Source: Micromonospora coerulea (lineage in GTDB: Bacteria; Actinomycetota; Actinomycetes; Mycobacteriales; Micromonosporaceae). From it: a stretch of 64,000 bases of DNA. The stretch covers positions 1 to 64,000 of the forward strand of contig NZ_JAEMUW010000019.1 of the NCBI RefSeq assembly GCF_016598485.1, written 5' to 3'. The notes under the pieces were generated by a model. The model saw only the letters and a program-made list of their open reading frames with translations, was not told where the DNA came from and made no database searches. The translations under genes were made by a program, and so were the position numbers. Shown here piece by piece: positions 39,056-47,775 of this stretch; the first letter of the stretch is position 1, and the number at the start of each line of letters is the position of its first letter.

Positions 39056-40147
39056 TCAGAGCCTGACCGGCATCAGGATCGAGAAGGCGTGCTCGTCGTC
39101 CGGGCGGCGCACGGCCAGCGGGGCGATCGGCCCGTCCAGCTCCAGCACCAGCTGACCCCGGTCGCCGGCGTCGAGCGCGTTCAGCAGGTACTCGCGATTC
39201 ACCCCGACCCGGACGGCGTCCGCGTCCGACGCCTCGTCCGGCCCGACGACGCGCAGGGTGCCCCGCCCGTCCAGGCCCAGCACGGTCACCTCGGCGCGTA
39301 CCCCGTCGTGCTCCCTGACCAGCACCGGCGCGCCGGCGTCGGCCACCGCCGCGCGCAACGCCACCACGTCCACCACCACCCGGTGCGTCGGCGTGCCGGG
39401 AACGTGGCCGCGCAGCAGCCGGCGGTAGTCCGGGAAGTCGTACGGCAGGGGCGCGGTGCGCACCGTACGGCCGGCGACGGAGAGCTCGACGTGTTCCCGG
39501 TCGACGGTGACGTACGCCTCCGGGGTGATCCCGACGCCGGTGTCCAGCAGGGTGCGCGCCTCGTCGACGAAGCCGACCGGGACGAGCGCCCGCACCGGCG
39601 GGCCGTCGGTCTTCCACCCGGTGCGGGCCACCGCCAGCCGGTGCCGGTCGGTGGCGACCAGCCGTACGCCGTCCGGCTCCACCTCCAGCAGCACCCCGGC
39701 CAGCACCGGCAGTTCCGGATCGGCGCCGACGGCGAAGCGGACCGCGTCAATCGCGGCGGCGAGGTCGGCGCGGTGCAGCACGAGACGGGTGGTCATGGGG
39801 GTCTCCTCGGGATCGATCAGGGCACGGACCCGGGAGAGCTCACGGCGGGCGTCGGCGAGACCGTCCTCCAGGCGGCGCAGGTGCGCGTCCAGCAGCCGGC
39901 GGACCACGGCCGGCTCGGACCGGTGCCGCAGCGCGGCGCCGATCTCGGCCAGCGGCATCCCGACCCGGCGCAGCCCGGCCACCAGCCGGGCCGGCGCGAC
40001 CTGGTCGTCGGTGTACCAGCGGTACCCGGTCACCGGGTCGACCAGCGCGGGCACCAGCACGCCGGAGCGGTCGTAGAACCGCAGGGCGCTCACCGTGAGC
40101 CCGCTGGCCCGGGCCAGCTCGCCGATGCTGCGCAGTTCGCTCTCCAC
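39056..40147 (-). CDS. MerR helix-turn-helix fused to DNA polymerase III beta-clamp domains 2-3
   Basis: This 363-residue fusion begins with a MerR DNA-binding domain (SIGELARASGLTVSALRFYDRSGVLVP) and its dimerisation helix (to about residue 115). From residue 118 it resembles DnaN: LVATDRHRLAV and YDFPDYRRLL match clamp domain 2, NREYLLNAL and the C-terminal SILMPVRL match domain 3. The first clamp domain is missing, replaced by MerR. An internal ATG at 39796 has its own GAGGAG, so a separate 246-residue clamp-like product could also be made. GTG 40147 starts directly before the MerR fold. It may link gene control to replication or repair; function is inferred. Confidence 0.88.
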   Translation of the reverse strand: MESELRSIGELARASGLTVSALRFYDRSGVLVPALVDPVTGYRWYTDDQVAPARLVAGLRRVGMPLAEIGAALRHRSEPAVVRRLLDAHLRRLEDGLADARRELSRVRALIDPEETPMTTRLVLHRADLAAAIDAVRFAVGADPELPVLAGVLLEVEPDGVRLVATDRHRLAVARTGWKTDGPPVRALVPVGFVDEARTLLDTGVGITPEAYVTVDREHVELSVAGRTVRTAPLPYDFPDYRRLLRGHVPGTPTHRVVVDVVALRAAVADAGAPVLVREHDGVRAEVTVLGLDGRGTLRVVGPDEASDADAVRVGVNREYLLNALDAGDRGQLVLELDGPIAPLAVRRPDDEHAFSILMPVRL

Positions 40148-40182
40148 GACGCCCGATCCTGTGCCCTCAACCCGGTCGAGGG

Positions 40183-41370
40183 TCAAGCCGCCGGGCCCTC
40201 CTCGAGCACCCGGAACGTCATCCCCGCCTTGACCAGGCGGTCCAGCAGCGCGTCGCCCATCGCGGTCACCGGCGTGACCTGCCCGACGGTCGGCGGCAGG
40301 TCGTCGCAGGCCAGGCAGAGCGCGGACTCGGCGAGCATCTTCGCGGTCTCGTCGTACCCGGGATCGCCGCCGGCCACCTCGGTCAGCACCCTGCGGCCGC
40401 CGCCGGTACCGACGAAGCGGACCTTGAACCAGGACTTCGCCCGCTGCGCGGCGCTCGGCCCCTGCCCGGAGGCGAGCCGGCCGAGCAGCCACCGTCGGGT
40501 CGGTGGCACCTTCACCAGGCCGACCAGGCCGGCCAGGCCCACCCCGGCGACCAGGATCGTCGGCAGTCGCTTCACCGCGGCGAAGTGGCGGTAGCGGAAG
40601 TCCGGGCCGTACTCGGGCCGGGCCGCCGCAGACCGGCGGACGACCTGCGGGTCGATGGTGGGCAGCGGCACCGCCCACATGCCGATCTCCTTCGACCGGC
40701 CCACCTTGCCGGGCACCGCGCGGACCCGGCGGCCCTCCGGACGTGGCTCGACCGCCTTGCGCGCCTTCGCCGCCCGGTTCGCCTCCCCGGTGCGGGAGAA
40801 CGCGGTCAGCGCCGAGTGGTACGTCCCGGCGGAGAACTTCCCGCCGGCCCGGACGAAGCCGTCCACGGTGACCGGACCGTCCGCCGGGAGCTGCTTGACC
40901 GTGTACCAGGTGCCCAGGTCGTGCGGGATCGAGTCGAAGCCGCAGGCGTGCACCAGCCGGGCGCCGGTGCGTACCGCCTCGGCGTGATGCCGCACGTACA
41001 TCAGGTCGACGAACTCCGGCTCCCCGGTGATGTCGAGGTAGTCGGTGCCGGCGGCGGCGCACGCGGCCACCAGCGGCTCACCGTGGTGGATGTACGGGCC
41101 CACGGTGCTGGCGACCACCCGGGCGCTCTCCGCGACCGCGCGCAGCGAGGCCGGGTCGGTCACGTCGGCGGTGAGCAGGGGCAGCTCGGCCAGCGCCGGG
41201 TCGATGTCGGCGAGCCGGTCGCGCACCCCGGCCAGCTTGGCGGGGTTGCGGCCGGCCAGCGCCCAGCGCAACCCGGTGGGGGCGTGCCGAGCCAGGTACT
41301 CGGCGGTGAGCGACCCGGTGAAGCCGGTCGCGCCGAACAGGACGAGGTCGTACGAGCGGTCGTCGCGCAT
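40183..41370 (-). CDS. Saccharopine dehydrogenase-like trans-acting enoyl reductase family protein
   Basis: This 395-residue protein starts with a Rossmann motif VLFGATGFTGSLTAEYLA, followed by WALAGRNPAKLAGV and TVGPYIHHGEPLVAACAAAGTDYLDITGE, the pattern of the Sacchrp_dh_NADP family. A hydrophobic helix near residue 280 (LVAGVGLAGLVGLV) fits the membrane association of the mycobacterial enoyl reductases Rv2449c and Rv2953. Those act on lipid chains; the substrate here is unknown. The start at 41370 places the Rossmann strand near residue 10. Confidence 0.88.
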   Translation of the reverse strand: MRDDRSYDLVLFGATGFTGSLTAEYLARHAPTGLRWALAGRNPAKLAGVRDRLADIDPALAELPLLTADVTDPASLRAVAESARVVASTVGPYIHHGEPLVAACAAAGTDYLDITGEPEFVDLMYVRHHAEAVRTGARLVHACGFDSIPHDLGTWYTVKQLPADGPVTVDGFVRAGGKFSAGTYHSALTAFSRTGEANRAAKARKAVEPRPEGRRVRAVPGKVGRSKEIGMWAVPLPTIDPQVVRRSAAARPEYGPDFRYRHFAAVKRLPTILVAGVGLAGLVGLVKVPPTRRWLLGRLASGQGPSAAQRAKSWFKVRFVGTGGGRRVLTEVAGGDPGYDETAKMLAESALCLACDDLPPTVGQVTPVTAMGDALLDRLVKAGMTFRVLEEGPAA

Positions 41371-41401
41371 CCGCCGAGTGTGCCACCCGCGGGCGCGCGA
41401 A

Positions 41402-42556
41402 TCACGGGGAGAAGACGGCCCGGACGCAACCATCGGTGCGGTCCCGGAACAATGCGTACCCGTCGGCGCCGCGCTCCAGCGGCAACCGGTGGGTGGCCAG
41501 GTGTTCGGTGCGCAGCTCGTCGCGGGCCATCCGGTCCAGCAGCATCGGGATCCAGCGCTGCCCGTGCTGCCGGGCGCCGCGCACGGTCAGTGCCTTGTTC
41601 AGCACCGCGCCGAGCGGGAACGTGTCGACGAACCCGGTCCAGGTGCCGAGGACGACCACGGTCCCGCCCTTGCGGCAGGTGTGCACCGCCTCGCGCACCG
41701 CGAGCGACTGGTCCGCGCCGCCCCCGCCGAGCCGGCCGGCGAGTAGCCCCGGCGGCTCCGGTTCCATGCCGACCGCCTCCACGCACACGTCCGGCCCCCG
41801 GCCGCCGCTGCGCTCCCGCAGCTCGGCGGGAATGTCGACGTACCGGTAGTTCAGCGGCTCCGCACCGACGTGCCGGTCCACCATCCGCAGCCGGTCGTCG
41901 TACCCGTCGATGACGATGACCCGGTCCGCGCCGCGCAGCACGGCGGCCCGCGCGGTGAGCTGGCCGACCGCCCCGGCACCCCAGATCGCCACCACGTCGC
42001 CGGGACCGACCTCGCCCAGCTCGGCGCCCATCCAGCCGGTCGGCGCGGCATCCGAGGCGAACACCGCCCGGTCGTCGCTGACCGCCTCCGGCACCGTGAA
42101 CGCGCCGACGTCGGCGTACGGCACCCGGACGTACTCGGCGTGGCTGCCGGCGAAGCCGCCCAGCGGGCCGGGATGGCCGTAGCAGCCGCCGGTCGGCTGA
42201 CCCCAGGCCGACTCGGCCGCCGCCGCGCCGGTGCTGCCGTTGTCGCAGCAGGCGAAGAGGCCCTGCCGGCAGAACCAGCAGGCGCCGCAGGCCACCGCCG
42301 CGCAGACCACCACCCGGTCGCCGACCCGGTGCCGGCGGACCGCCGGCCCGACCTCGACCACCTCGCCGAGGAATTCGTGTCCGAGCACGTCCCCGGCGGC
42401 GAGGAACGGGACCCGCCCGGCCAGCAGTGGCAGGTCCGCGCCACAGGTGGCGCTGCGCCGGACCCGGACGATCATGTCGTGCGCGTTGCGCAGCTCCGGG
42501 TCGGGCACCCGTCGTACCGCCAGCTCGTCGACGCCCTCCCAGCACAGCGCCCTCAC
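41402..42556 (-). CDS. Zinc-dependent alcohol/formaldehyde dehydrogenase family protein
   Basis: This 384-residue medium-chain dehydrogenase has a catalytic-zinc region SATCGADL, GHEFLGEVVEVG with the His-Glu pair, structural-zinc cysteines CGACWFCRQGLFACC, and a cofactor fold VAIWGAGAVGQLTARAAVLRGA. A long loop carrying YGHPGPLGGFAGSHAEYVRVPYAD is typical of the glutathione-independent formaldehyde dehydrogenase-like branch. It starts at a GTG overlapping the stop of the small SRPBCC-like gene, so the two are coupled. Confidence 0.9.
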   Translation of the reverse strand: MRALCWEGVDELAVRRVPDPELRNAHDMIVRVRRSATCGADLPLLAGRVPFLAAGDVLGHEFLGEVVEVGPAVRRHRVGDRVVVCAAVACGACWFCRQGLFACCDNGSTGAAAAESAWGQPTGGCYGHPGPLGGFAGSHAEYVRVPYADVGAFTVPEAVSDDRAVFASDAAPTGWMGAELGEVGPGDVVAIWGAGAVGQLTARAAVLRGADRVIVIDGYDDRLRMVDRHVGAEPLNYRYVDIPAELRERSGGRGPDVCVEAVGMEPEPPGLLAGRLGGGGADQSLAVREAVHTCRKGGTVVVLGTWTGFVDTFPLGAVLNKALTVRGARQHGQRWIPMLLDRMARDELRTEHLATHRLPLERGADGYALFRDRTDGCVRAVFSP

Positions 42557-42996
42557 CCGGCCGCCCCCGGGCGGTCCAGCCGTGACCGGTCGGCGCGCAG
42601 CACCTCGCCGGTCTCGGTCAGCTGCTTGGCCGCGCGCAGCGCCTCCCGGATCAGCAGCCCCGGATCGTCGCCGACCAGGTGGGCGGCGAGCCCGGGTAGC
42701 GGCGGGGAGTCGCCGAGCGGTCGGGCGGCCAGTTCGGTGCCGCGTCCGCCCGGCGCCGGGCGGGCGTGCAGCTCGACCGCGCCGTCGAGCCGGCGCAACG
42801 GCTCCGGCCAGCGTCCGCCGGGCAGCACCGCCTCCGGCGGGCCGGCTACCGTGACCACCTGCCACCGCGCGGGCCGCGGGTCGGCGCCGCTCACCCGCGG
42901 CCAGCTCCGCCGCCGGCGTACGGGCAGCGCCCGGCCCGCCGCCACCCCCGCCGCGGCCACCGCGAGGGCGATCGTGCCCCGGGCCAGCCGTCCCAT
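42553..42996 (-). CDS. Small membrane-anchored SRPBCC-like protein coupled to the dehydrogenase
   Basis: This 147-residue protein has one N-terminal helix (LARGTIALAVAAAGVAAGRAL) and a soluble part containing WQVVTVAGPPEAVLPGG and a C-terminal helix REALRAAKQLTETGEVL. That last piece resembles the end of SRPBCC/cyclase-like proteins found beside zinc dehydrogenases in actinobacteria. It overlaps the dehydrogenase start by four bases. Function is unknown. Confidence 0.65.
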   Translation of the reverse strand: MGRLARGTIALAVAAAGVAAGRALPVRRRRSWPRVSGADPRPARWQVVTVAGPPEAVLPGGRWPEPLRRLDGAVELHARPAPGGRGTELAARPLGDSPPLPGLAAHLVGDDPGLLIREALRAAKQLTETGEVLRADRSRLDRPGAAG

Positions 42997-43183
42997 CCGT
43001 ACCACCTGCCCCTCGCCTCGTCCCGGTTCGACGGGCGGCCGGTCACGCGCGGCCGACCGCCCGCGGAGGTCCAGCATCCGCGTGGCCCGGGTGAAGCCGG
43101 CTCGCCCCGAAGGGGTGAACCGGCGCGGGCGGGGTAACCGCCCGCCGCAGGACCGGGAGCGGACGCGACGGGGGAGGGGCCGC

Positions 43184-45970
43184 ATGCCGGAGGACCGCGA
43201 GCGCGTCGGGACGGCTGGCGCGCCGCCGCTGCTGTCGTCGCGGCTGGCGCCCGCCGACCTGCCCGAGCCGGTGCTGGTCCGGCCGCGCCTGCTGGACCGG
43301 CTGGACCAGGGGGTCGCCGCCCCGGTGACCCTGGTCAGCGCGCCGGCCGGCTGGGGCAAGACCACGCTGCTCGCCTCGTGGGCGCGGGCGTCCCGGGCCG
43401 AACCGCCGCCCGCGTGGGTCGCGGTCGAGGCCGGCGACACCGCCGAACGGCTCTGGTCGTACCTGGCGGCGGCGCTGCGGGGGGTCGTCGAGCGGAGGTC
43501 GGACGACGCGCCGCGGCCGCCGGTGCCCGATACGCCACCCCGCCCGGACCAGCTCGAACTGCTCGCCGCGGCGCTCGCCGCCCGGGAGCGCCCGGTCCTG
43601 CTGGTCCTGGACGACCTGCACCGGGTCACCGACCCGGCCGCGCTGACCGGGCTGGAGTTCCTGCTGCGCCACGCCGAGCAGCGGCTGCGGTTGGTGATCG
43701 GTGCGCGGACCGCGCTACCGCTGGCGCTGCACCGGTGGCGGCTGGCCGGGGAGCTGACCGAGATCGGCCCGGACGAGCTGGCCTTCACCCCCGAAGAGGT
43801 CGCCGACCTGCTGGTCGCGCACGGGGTGCGGCTGCCGGCCGCCGCGCTGCCCCGGCTGGTCGAACGCACCGCCGGCTGGCCGGCCGGGCTGCGCTTCGCG
43901 GCGCTGGCGCTGCGCGCCCAGCCCGACCCGGCCCGCTGGGTGGCCGGGTTCGACGGCGACCAGCCGGACGTCGCCGGCTACCTGCGCGAGGAGGTGCTCG
44001 CCCCGCTCGACCCGGACGCCCGGGACGTGCTGCGGCGCAGCGCCGTCGCCGCCGCCGTCTGCGCCGACCTCGCCGGCGCGGTCACCGGCCGGGCCGACGC
44101 CGGGCAGCTGCTGGCCGGCCTGGCCCGCGACGGCGGGTTCCTGCGCCACGACGGCGGCAGCCCACCCTGGTACCGGTGCCACCCGCTGCTGGCCGACCTG
44201 CTCCGCGACGAGCTGAGCCGGCTGCCCGGCGACGAGCTGCGCGAGCTGCACGCGCGGGCGACCGGCTGGTACGCGGGCAACGGCCGGCCGGCGGAGGCGC
44301 TGCGGCACGCGCTGGCCGGCGGCGACTGGGACCGGGCCACCGAGCTGCTCATCGGGCACTGGCCGGAACTGGCGCCGTACGACCGGGACCTGCCGGCCGG
44401 TCCGCCGCCCACCGACCCGCCGGCCGAGGCGGTCCGCCGGGATCCGGAACTCGCGCTGGCCTGCGCGGCCGAACGGGCGTACGCCGGGGACGCCGCCGCG
44501 GCCGCCGGGCACCTGCGGCGGGCCGTGGCGCACGCCCGCGCGCTGCCCGCGCCGCGCCGTGACCGGTTCCATCGGCTGGCCACCGCGCTGGAGCTCACCC
44601 TGGCCCGGCTGGCCGGCGACCACGGGGAGGTACGCCGGGCCGCCGCCCGGCTGCTCGCCACCCGCACCGCACCCGGGCCGGGCGACGACCCGCGGGCGGG
44701 GTCCGCCGAGGACGCCGACGTACGGGCCGTCGCCGGCACCGCGCTCGGCCTGGTCGAGCTGGCCGAGGGGGAGCCGCGCCTCGCCGGGGACCGGTTCGCC
44801 GAGACGCTGGCCGCGGCCCGGCAGGCTGGCCGGCCCCGCACCGCGCTGGTCGGCCTCAGCCGCTCGGCCCTGCTCGGCGCGGTCCGGGGGGACCTGCGGA
44901 TGGCCGAGCGCGCCGCCGGGGAGGCGCTGGCCCTGCCGTCCTGCGAGGGCTGGTCCTGTCGGGTGGACTGCGGGTACGCGTACCTGGCGCTGGCGCTGGT
45001 GGCGCTGCACCGGGACGACCCGGCGGAGGCGGCGGCGAACCTGGCCCTCGCCGCGCCGGCCGCCGGGGAGCCCGGGGTGGCCGCGGTGGCCGCGCTCTGC
45101 CGGGCGGAGCTGCTGGCCGAGAGCGGTGAGCCCGCCGCCGCGCTGCGGACGCTGACGGCGGCCCGGGAGGGGCTGGTCGAGGCCCGGGAAGGGTCGGCCG
45201 AGGGGCGGGAGGGGGCCGGCGCGCCGCCCGCCGGTGGGGAACTGACCGCCTCGCTGCTCGCCGCCGAGGCCCAGCTGCGCGGCGCCGTCGGCGACCTGGA
45301 CACCGCCCGCGGCCTGCTGCGCGACGCCCTGGGGCCGGCCGACCGGGACACCGGGGCGGGCCCGTCGGCCGGGGAGTCGGCGGCGCTGGGGGTGGCGCTG
45401 GCCCGGGTGGAGCTGCGGGCGGGCGACACGCGGGCCGCCGCGCACGCGGTACCCGACTGGTCGGCCCCGGAGGCGGAGTCGTGGCCGCTGCCGGTACGCC
45501 TCGCCGCCGGCGTCCTGGACGCGGTGCTGGCCCGGTCCGGCGGCGACGACCGCCGGGCCGGCCGACTGGTGGAGCGGGTGCTCGACCTCGCCGAGCCGGA
45601 CGGGTACCGCCGGGTCTTCACCCGCGCCGAGCCCGGGATCCGCGACCTGCTCGCCGCCCACCTGGACTCCGGCACCGCGCACTGGCCGACGGTGAGCGAC
45701 CTGGTCCGGGGCGCGGACTCCCGGCGCGCCGACGAGCCGGTGGAGCACCGGCCGGGCCGGCCCGAGCGGGCGTTGGACGAGCCGCTCACCGAGCGGGAGC
45801 TGACCATCCTGCGTTACCTGCAGAGCATCCTGTCCAACGTGGAGATCGCGAGCGAACTGTCCCTGTCGGTCAACACGGTGAAGACCCACGTGCGCAACAT
45901 CTACCGCAAGCTCGACGCGACCCGCCGGCGCGAGGCGGTCCGGCGGGCCCGTGAACTCAGATTGATCTGA
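43184..45970 (+). CDS. Large ATP-binding LuxR regulator (LAL/MalT type)
   Basis: This 928-residue regulator has an N-terminal NTPase with Walker A SAPAGWGKTTLLASWA near residue 50 and Walker B VLLVLDDLHRV near residue 145, a winged region, a long helical TPR-like middle (about 370-840, Ala/Arg/Leu-rich) and a C-terminal LuxR helix-turn-helix (LTERELTILRYL, then LSLSVNTVKTHVRNIYRKLDATRRREAV). The layout is that of MalT-type STAND regulators, which oligomerise on ATP plus inducer. GGGGAGGGG precedes ATG 43184. Targets are unknown; the divergent dehydrogenase operon across 187 bases is a candidate. Confidence 0.92.
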   Translation: MPEDRERVGTAGAPPLLSSRLAPADLPEPVLVRPRLLDRLDQGVAAPVTLVSAPAGWGKTTLLASWARASRAEPPPAWVAVEAGDTAERLWSYLAAALRGVVERRSDDAPRPPVPDTPPRPDQLELLAAALAARERPVLLVLDDLHRVTDPAALTGLEFLLRHAEQRLRLVIGARTALPLALHRWRLAGELTEIGPDELAFTPEEVADLLVAHGVRLPAAALPRLVERTAGWPAGLRFAALALRAQPDPARWVAGFDGDQPDVAGYLREEVLAPLDPDARDVLRRSAVAAAVCADLAGAVTGRADAGQLLAGLARDGGFLRHDGGSPPWYRCHPLLADLLRDELSRLPGDELRELHARATGWYAGNGRPAEALRHALAGGDWDRATELLIGHWPELAPYDRDLPAGPPPTDPPAEAVRRDPELALACAAERAYAGDAAAAAGHLRRAVAHARALPAPRRDRFHRLATALELTLARLAGDHGEVRRAAARLLATRTAPGPGDDPRAGSAEDADVRAVAGTALGLVELAEGEPRLAGDRFAETLAAARQAGRPRTALVGLSRSALLGAVRGDLRMAERAAGEALALPSCEGWSCRVDCGYAYLALALVALHRDDPAEAAANLALAAPAAGEPGVAAVAALCRAELLAESGEPAAALRTLTAAREGLVEAREGSAEGREGAGAPPAGGELTASLLAAEAQLRGAVGDLDTARGLLRDALGPADRDTGAGPSAGESAALGVALARVELRAGDTRAAAHAVPDWSAPEAESWPLPVRLAAGVLDAVLARSGGDDRRAGRLVERVLDLAEPDGYRRVFTRAEPGIRDLLAAHLDSGTAHWPTVSDLVRGADSRRADEPVEHRPGRPERALDEPLTERELTILRYLQSILSNVEIASELSLSVNTVKTHVRNIYRKLDATRRREAVRRARELRLI

Positions 45971-46004
45971 CGGCGTAGTCGCCCACCAGGATTGAGCTGA
46001 CGGC
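45961..46004. repeat. 14-bp imperfect direct repeat at the convergent junction
   Basis: ATTGATCTGACGGC (45961-45974) overlaps the stop of the LuxR gene, and ATTGAGCTGACGGC (45991-46004) ends at the stop of the DsbA-like gene; one mismatch, 30-base period. It suggests a short local duplication that set the two stops. Confidence 0.6.
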
Positions 46005-46556
46005 TCAGCCGTTGGCGGCGGCGTCCACCGCGGCCAGCAGATCCGCCAGGTCGTAGCCGCCGTCGTGGCGGACGTCGTTGACGAACAGGGACGGGGTGCC
46101 GTTCACCCCGCTGCGGATGCCACCGACGAAGTCCCGGCGGACCCGGTCGGCGTCGGCGTGCCCCTTCACCTCCGCGTCGACCTCGTCGGCGGGCAGCCCG
46201 AGCTGTTCCACGCCGAGCGACAGGTGCACCGGGTCGAGCTGGTCCTGGTGCTCGAAGAGCCAGTCGTGCATCTCCCAGAACCGGCCCCGCCGGCCGGCGG
46301 CCTCGGCCGCCTCGGCCGCGCTCTCGGCGTACGGGTGGACGTTGGCGATGGGGAAGTGCCGGTAGACCAGCCGGACCTGGTCGCCGCGCTGGCGCAGCAC
46401 CTCGGCCAGGTTCGGGTACGCGGCCCCGCAGAACCGGCACTGGAAGTCGCCGTACTCGACGAGGGTGACCGGCGCGTCCACCGGCCCGCGGGCATGGTCG
46501 GCTGCCGTCACCGGGATCCGCAGCTTCGCGGTGGTGACCTGAAGTGGCGTGGTCAT
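46005..46556 (-). CDS. DsbA-family thioredoxin-fold protein
   Basis: This 183-residue protein has a thioredoxin fold of the DsbA/FrnE-like Thioredoxin_4 type: LVEYGDFQCRFCGAAYPNLAEVL with the CxxC active site, and a C-terminal GVNGTPSLFVNDVRHDG carrying the cis-Pro. No signal peptide is visible, so it is cytoplasmic or non-classically located. It overlaps the preceding peroxiredoxin remnant by ATGA, indicating a former peroxiredoxin/DsbA operon. Confidence 0.9.
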   Translation of the reverse strand: MTTPLQVTTAKLRIPVTAADHARGPVDAPVTLVEYGDFQCRFCGAAYPNLAEVLRQRGDQVRLVYRHFPIANVHPYAESAAEAAEAAGRRGRFWEMHDWLFEHQDQLDPVHLSLGVEQLGLPADEVDAEVKGHADADRVRRDFVGGIRSGVNGTPSLFVNDVRHDGGYDLADLLAAVDAAANG

Positions 46557-46738
46557 CCGGCCACCACCCGCCGATCCGTCGCGCGCCGGTCGAGGGTGTC
46601 GAGGGTGATGGCGTCCAGGCCCGGGTCCGGGCGACCGCGGAACTGCTCGGGGCCCACCTGCCGTCCGTTCGGGGTGGCCGGAAGGGTGAAACCGGGCGCG
46701 GGCCGCCCGGGTCTGATCAGCCCGTTCGGATCAGTCAT
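46553..46738 (-). pseudogene. Peroxiredoxin with an internal deletion (remnant)
   Basis: This 61-codon frame starts like an AhpC/TSA peroxiredoxin (GRPAPGFTLPATPNGRQV, then EQFRGRP), but where the family continues with a hydrophobic strand and the peroxidatic Cys it jumps to DPGLDAITLDTLDRRATD. All of the catalytic centre is gone, and the end still overlaps the DsbA-like start (ATGA). An in-frame deletion of about 100 codons is the simplest reading. It may persist as a short leader that couples translation. Confidence 0.6.
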
Positions 46739-46802
46739 GTGTTCCAGACTCGCCCCGGCCCGGGTGAACCGGGCTCACCCGGGCCGGGTGGTTCCGACCG
46801 GC

Positions 46803-47483
46803 TCAGCGGCCGATGGTCACGTGGTTGTGCACCTCGCGGATGCCGGGCGCCGACCAGACGACCCGCTCGATCTCCTCGCGTTCCGGCACCGAGTGCACCA
46901 GGCCCGCCAGCACGATGGTGTCGCCGTGCACCCGCACGGTGATCCCCTCGGCCTCGGTCGCGCCGTTGCGGGCCAGCGCGTCCACGATCCGTTCGGCCAG
47001 GTCCCGACCGTCGGTGCGGGCCGTGGCCGGCCGGACGGTGATGCCGTTGCTCACCCCGCGTACCCCGGTCAGCCGGCCCACCGCGCGCTCGGCGGCGCGG
47101 CGCTGGTACTCCCACTCGACCTGGCCGTGCAGGGTGACCCAGCCGTCGGCCACGGTCACGTCGAGGGTCTCGATCGGCACGAAGGCGTCCCATTCCAGTG
47201 CCCGGCTGGCCGCGGTGGCGATCTCCGGGTCGCTCTTCTCCGCCGAGGTGGCGATCCGTACGGCGAGGTCGTTGGCGACCGCCCGGACCCGGGCCACCCG
47301 GTGCGCGGCCCGCTCGGCGGCCCACTTCTTGGCGTAGCTGTCCACCCAGCCGGTCAGCGTGACCACCCCGTCGGTGACGGTCACCCCGATCTCGTTGGGC
47401 CGTACCCGGGGCTCCCAGGTCAGCTCGTCGAGAACGTCGGTCTGGATGTCCTGGTCGGTGCGGCTGATGGTCGCGGTGGCCAT
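46803..47483 (-). CDS. Triple BON-domain protein
   Basis: This 226-residue protein consists of three BON repeats of about 70 residues (residues 12-78, 84-150, 157-224). Each has the pattern V-x-D-G-x-V-x-L-x-G and a conserved Gly-Val strand (GVVTLTGWVDS, GWVTLHGQVEWEYQ, DTIVLAGLVHS). BON domains bind phospholipids or membranes and are linked to osmotic and envelope stress. There is no signal peptide. Function in actinobacteria is uncertain. Confidence 0.88.
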   Translation of the reverse strand: MATATISRTDQDIQTDVLDELTWEPRVRPNEIGVTVTDGVVTLTGWVDSYAKKWAAERAAHRVARVRAVANDLAVRIATSAEKSDPEIATAASRALEWDAFVPIETLDVTVADGWVTLHGQVEWEYQRRAAERAVGRLTGVRGVSNGITVRPATARTDGRDLAERIVDALARNGATEAEGITVRVHGDTIVLAGLVHSVPEREEIERVVWSAPGIREVHNHVTIGR

Positions 47484-47775
47484 TCCCGAACTCCTTCACC
47501 CCTAGGCTCGGCTCTTCGGCTGCGGGCGCCGCCCACCGGCACGCACCCCGCCACATCCGATCCTGTCCCCACCCCGGGTGACCCACCCTCACCCACCCCG
47601 AATGACCCCACCCCGTCGGTCTTGCCTGCGGTGCCCGGACGAACGGGACAAAACTCCCCGTTCCGGCGACCGAGGTGCGAGATCGCCGGGCGGGTGGGGG
47701 CGGGGAGGGGTGGGGGCGTCGACACGGGGTGGGTGGGTGGGGAAGCATCGCGGAGCGGGGACGGGGGACGGGGTG
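47484..47775. other. Strand-asymmetric C-rich then G-rich intergenic region
   Basis: The first part (about 47545-47625) is C-rich with CACCC and CCACCCC runs. The second (about 47685-47775) is G-rich with several GGGG and GGGTGGG runs and could form a G-quadruplex in the mRNA leader or coding strand of the membrane protein gene that follows. No promoter consensus was identified. The gene's ATG at 47776 lies directly after the G-rich run, which contains GGGGACGGGG. Confidence 0.5.

Noticed and set aside
37448..40594. Plus-strand frame of 1048 codons
   Set aside because: Antisense of serS and the MerR/clamp gene; His/Arg/Gly-rich noise.
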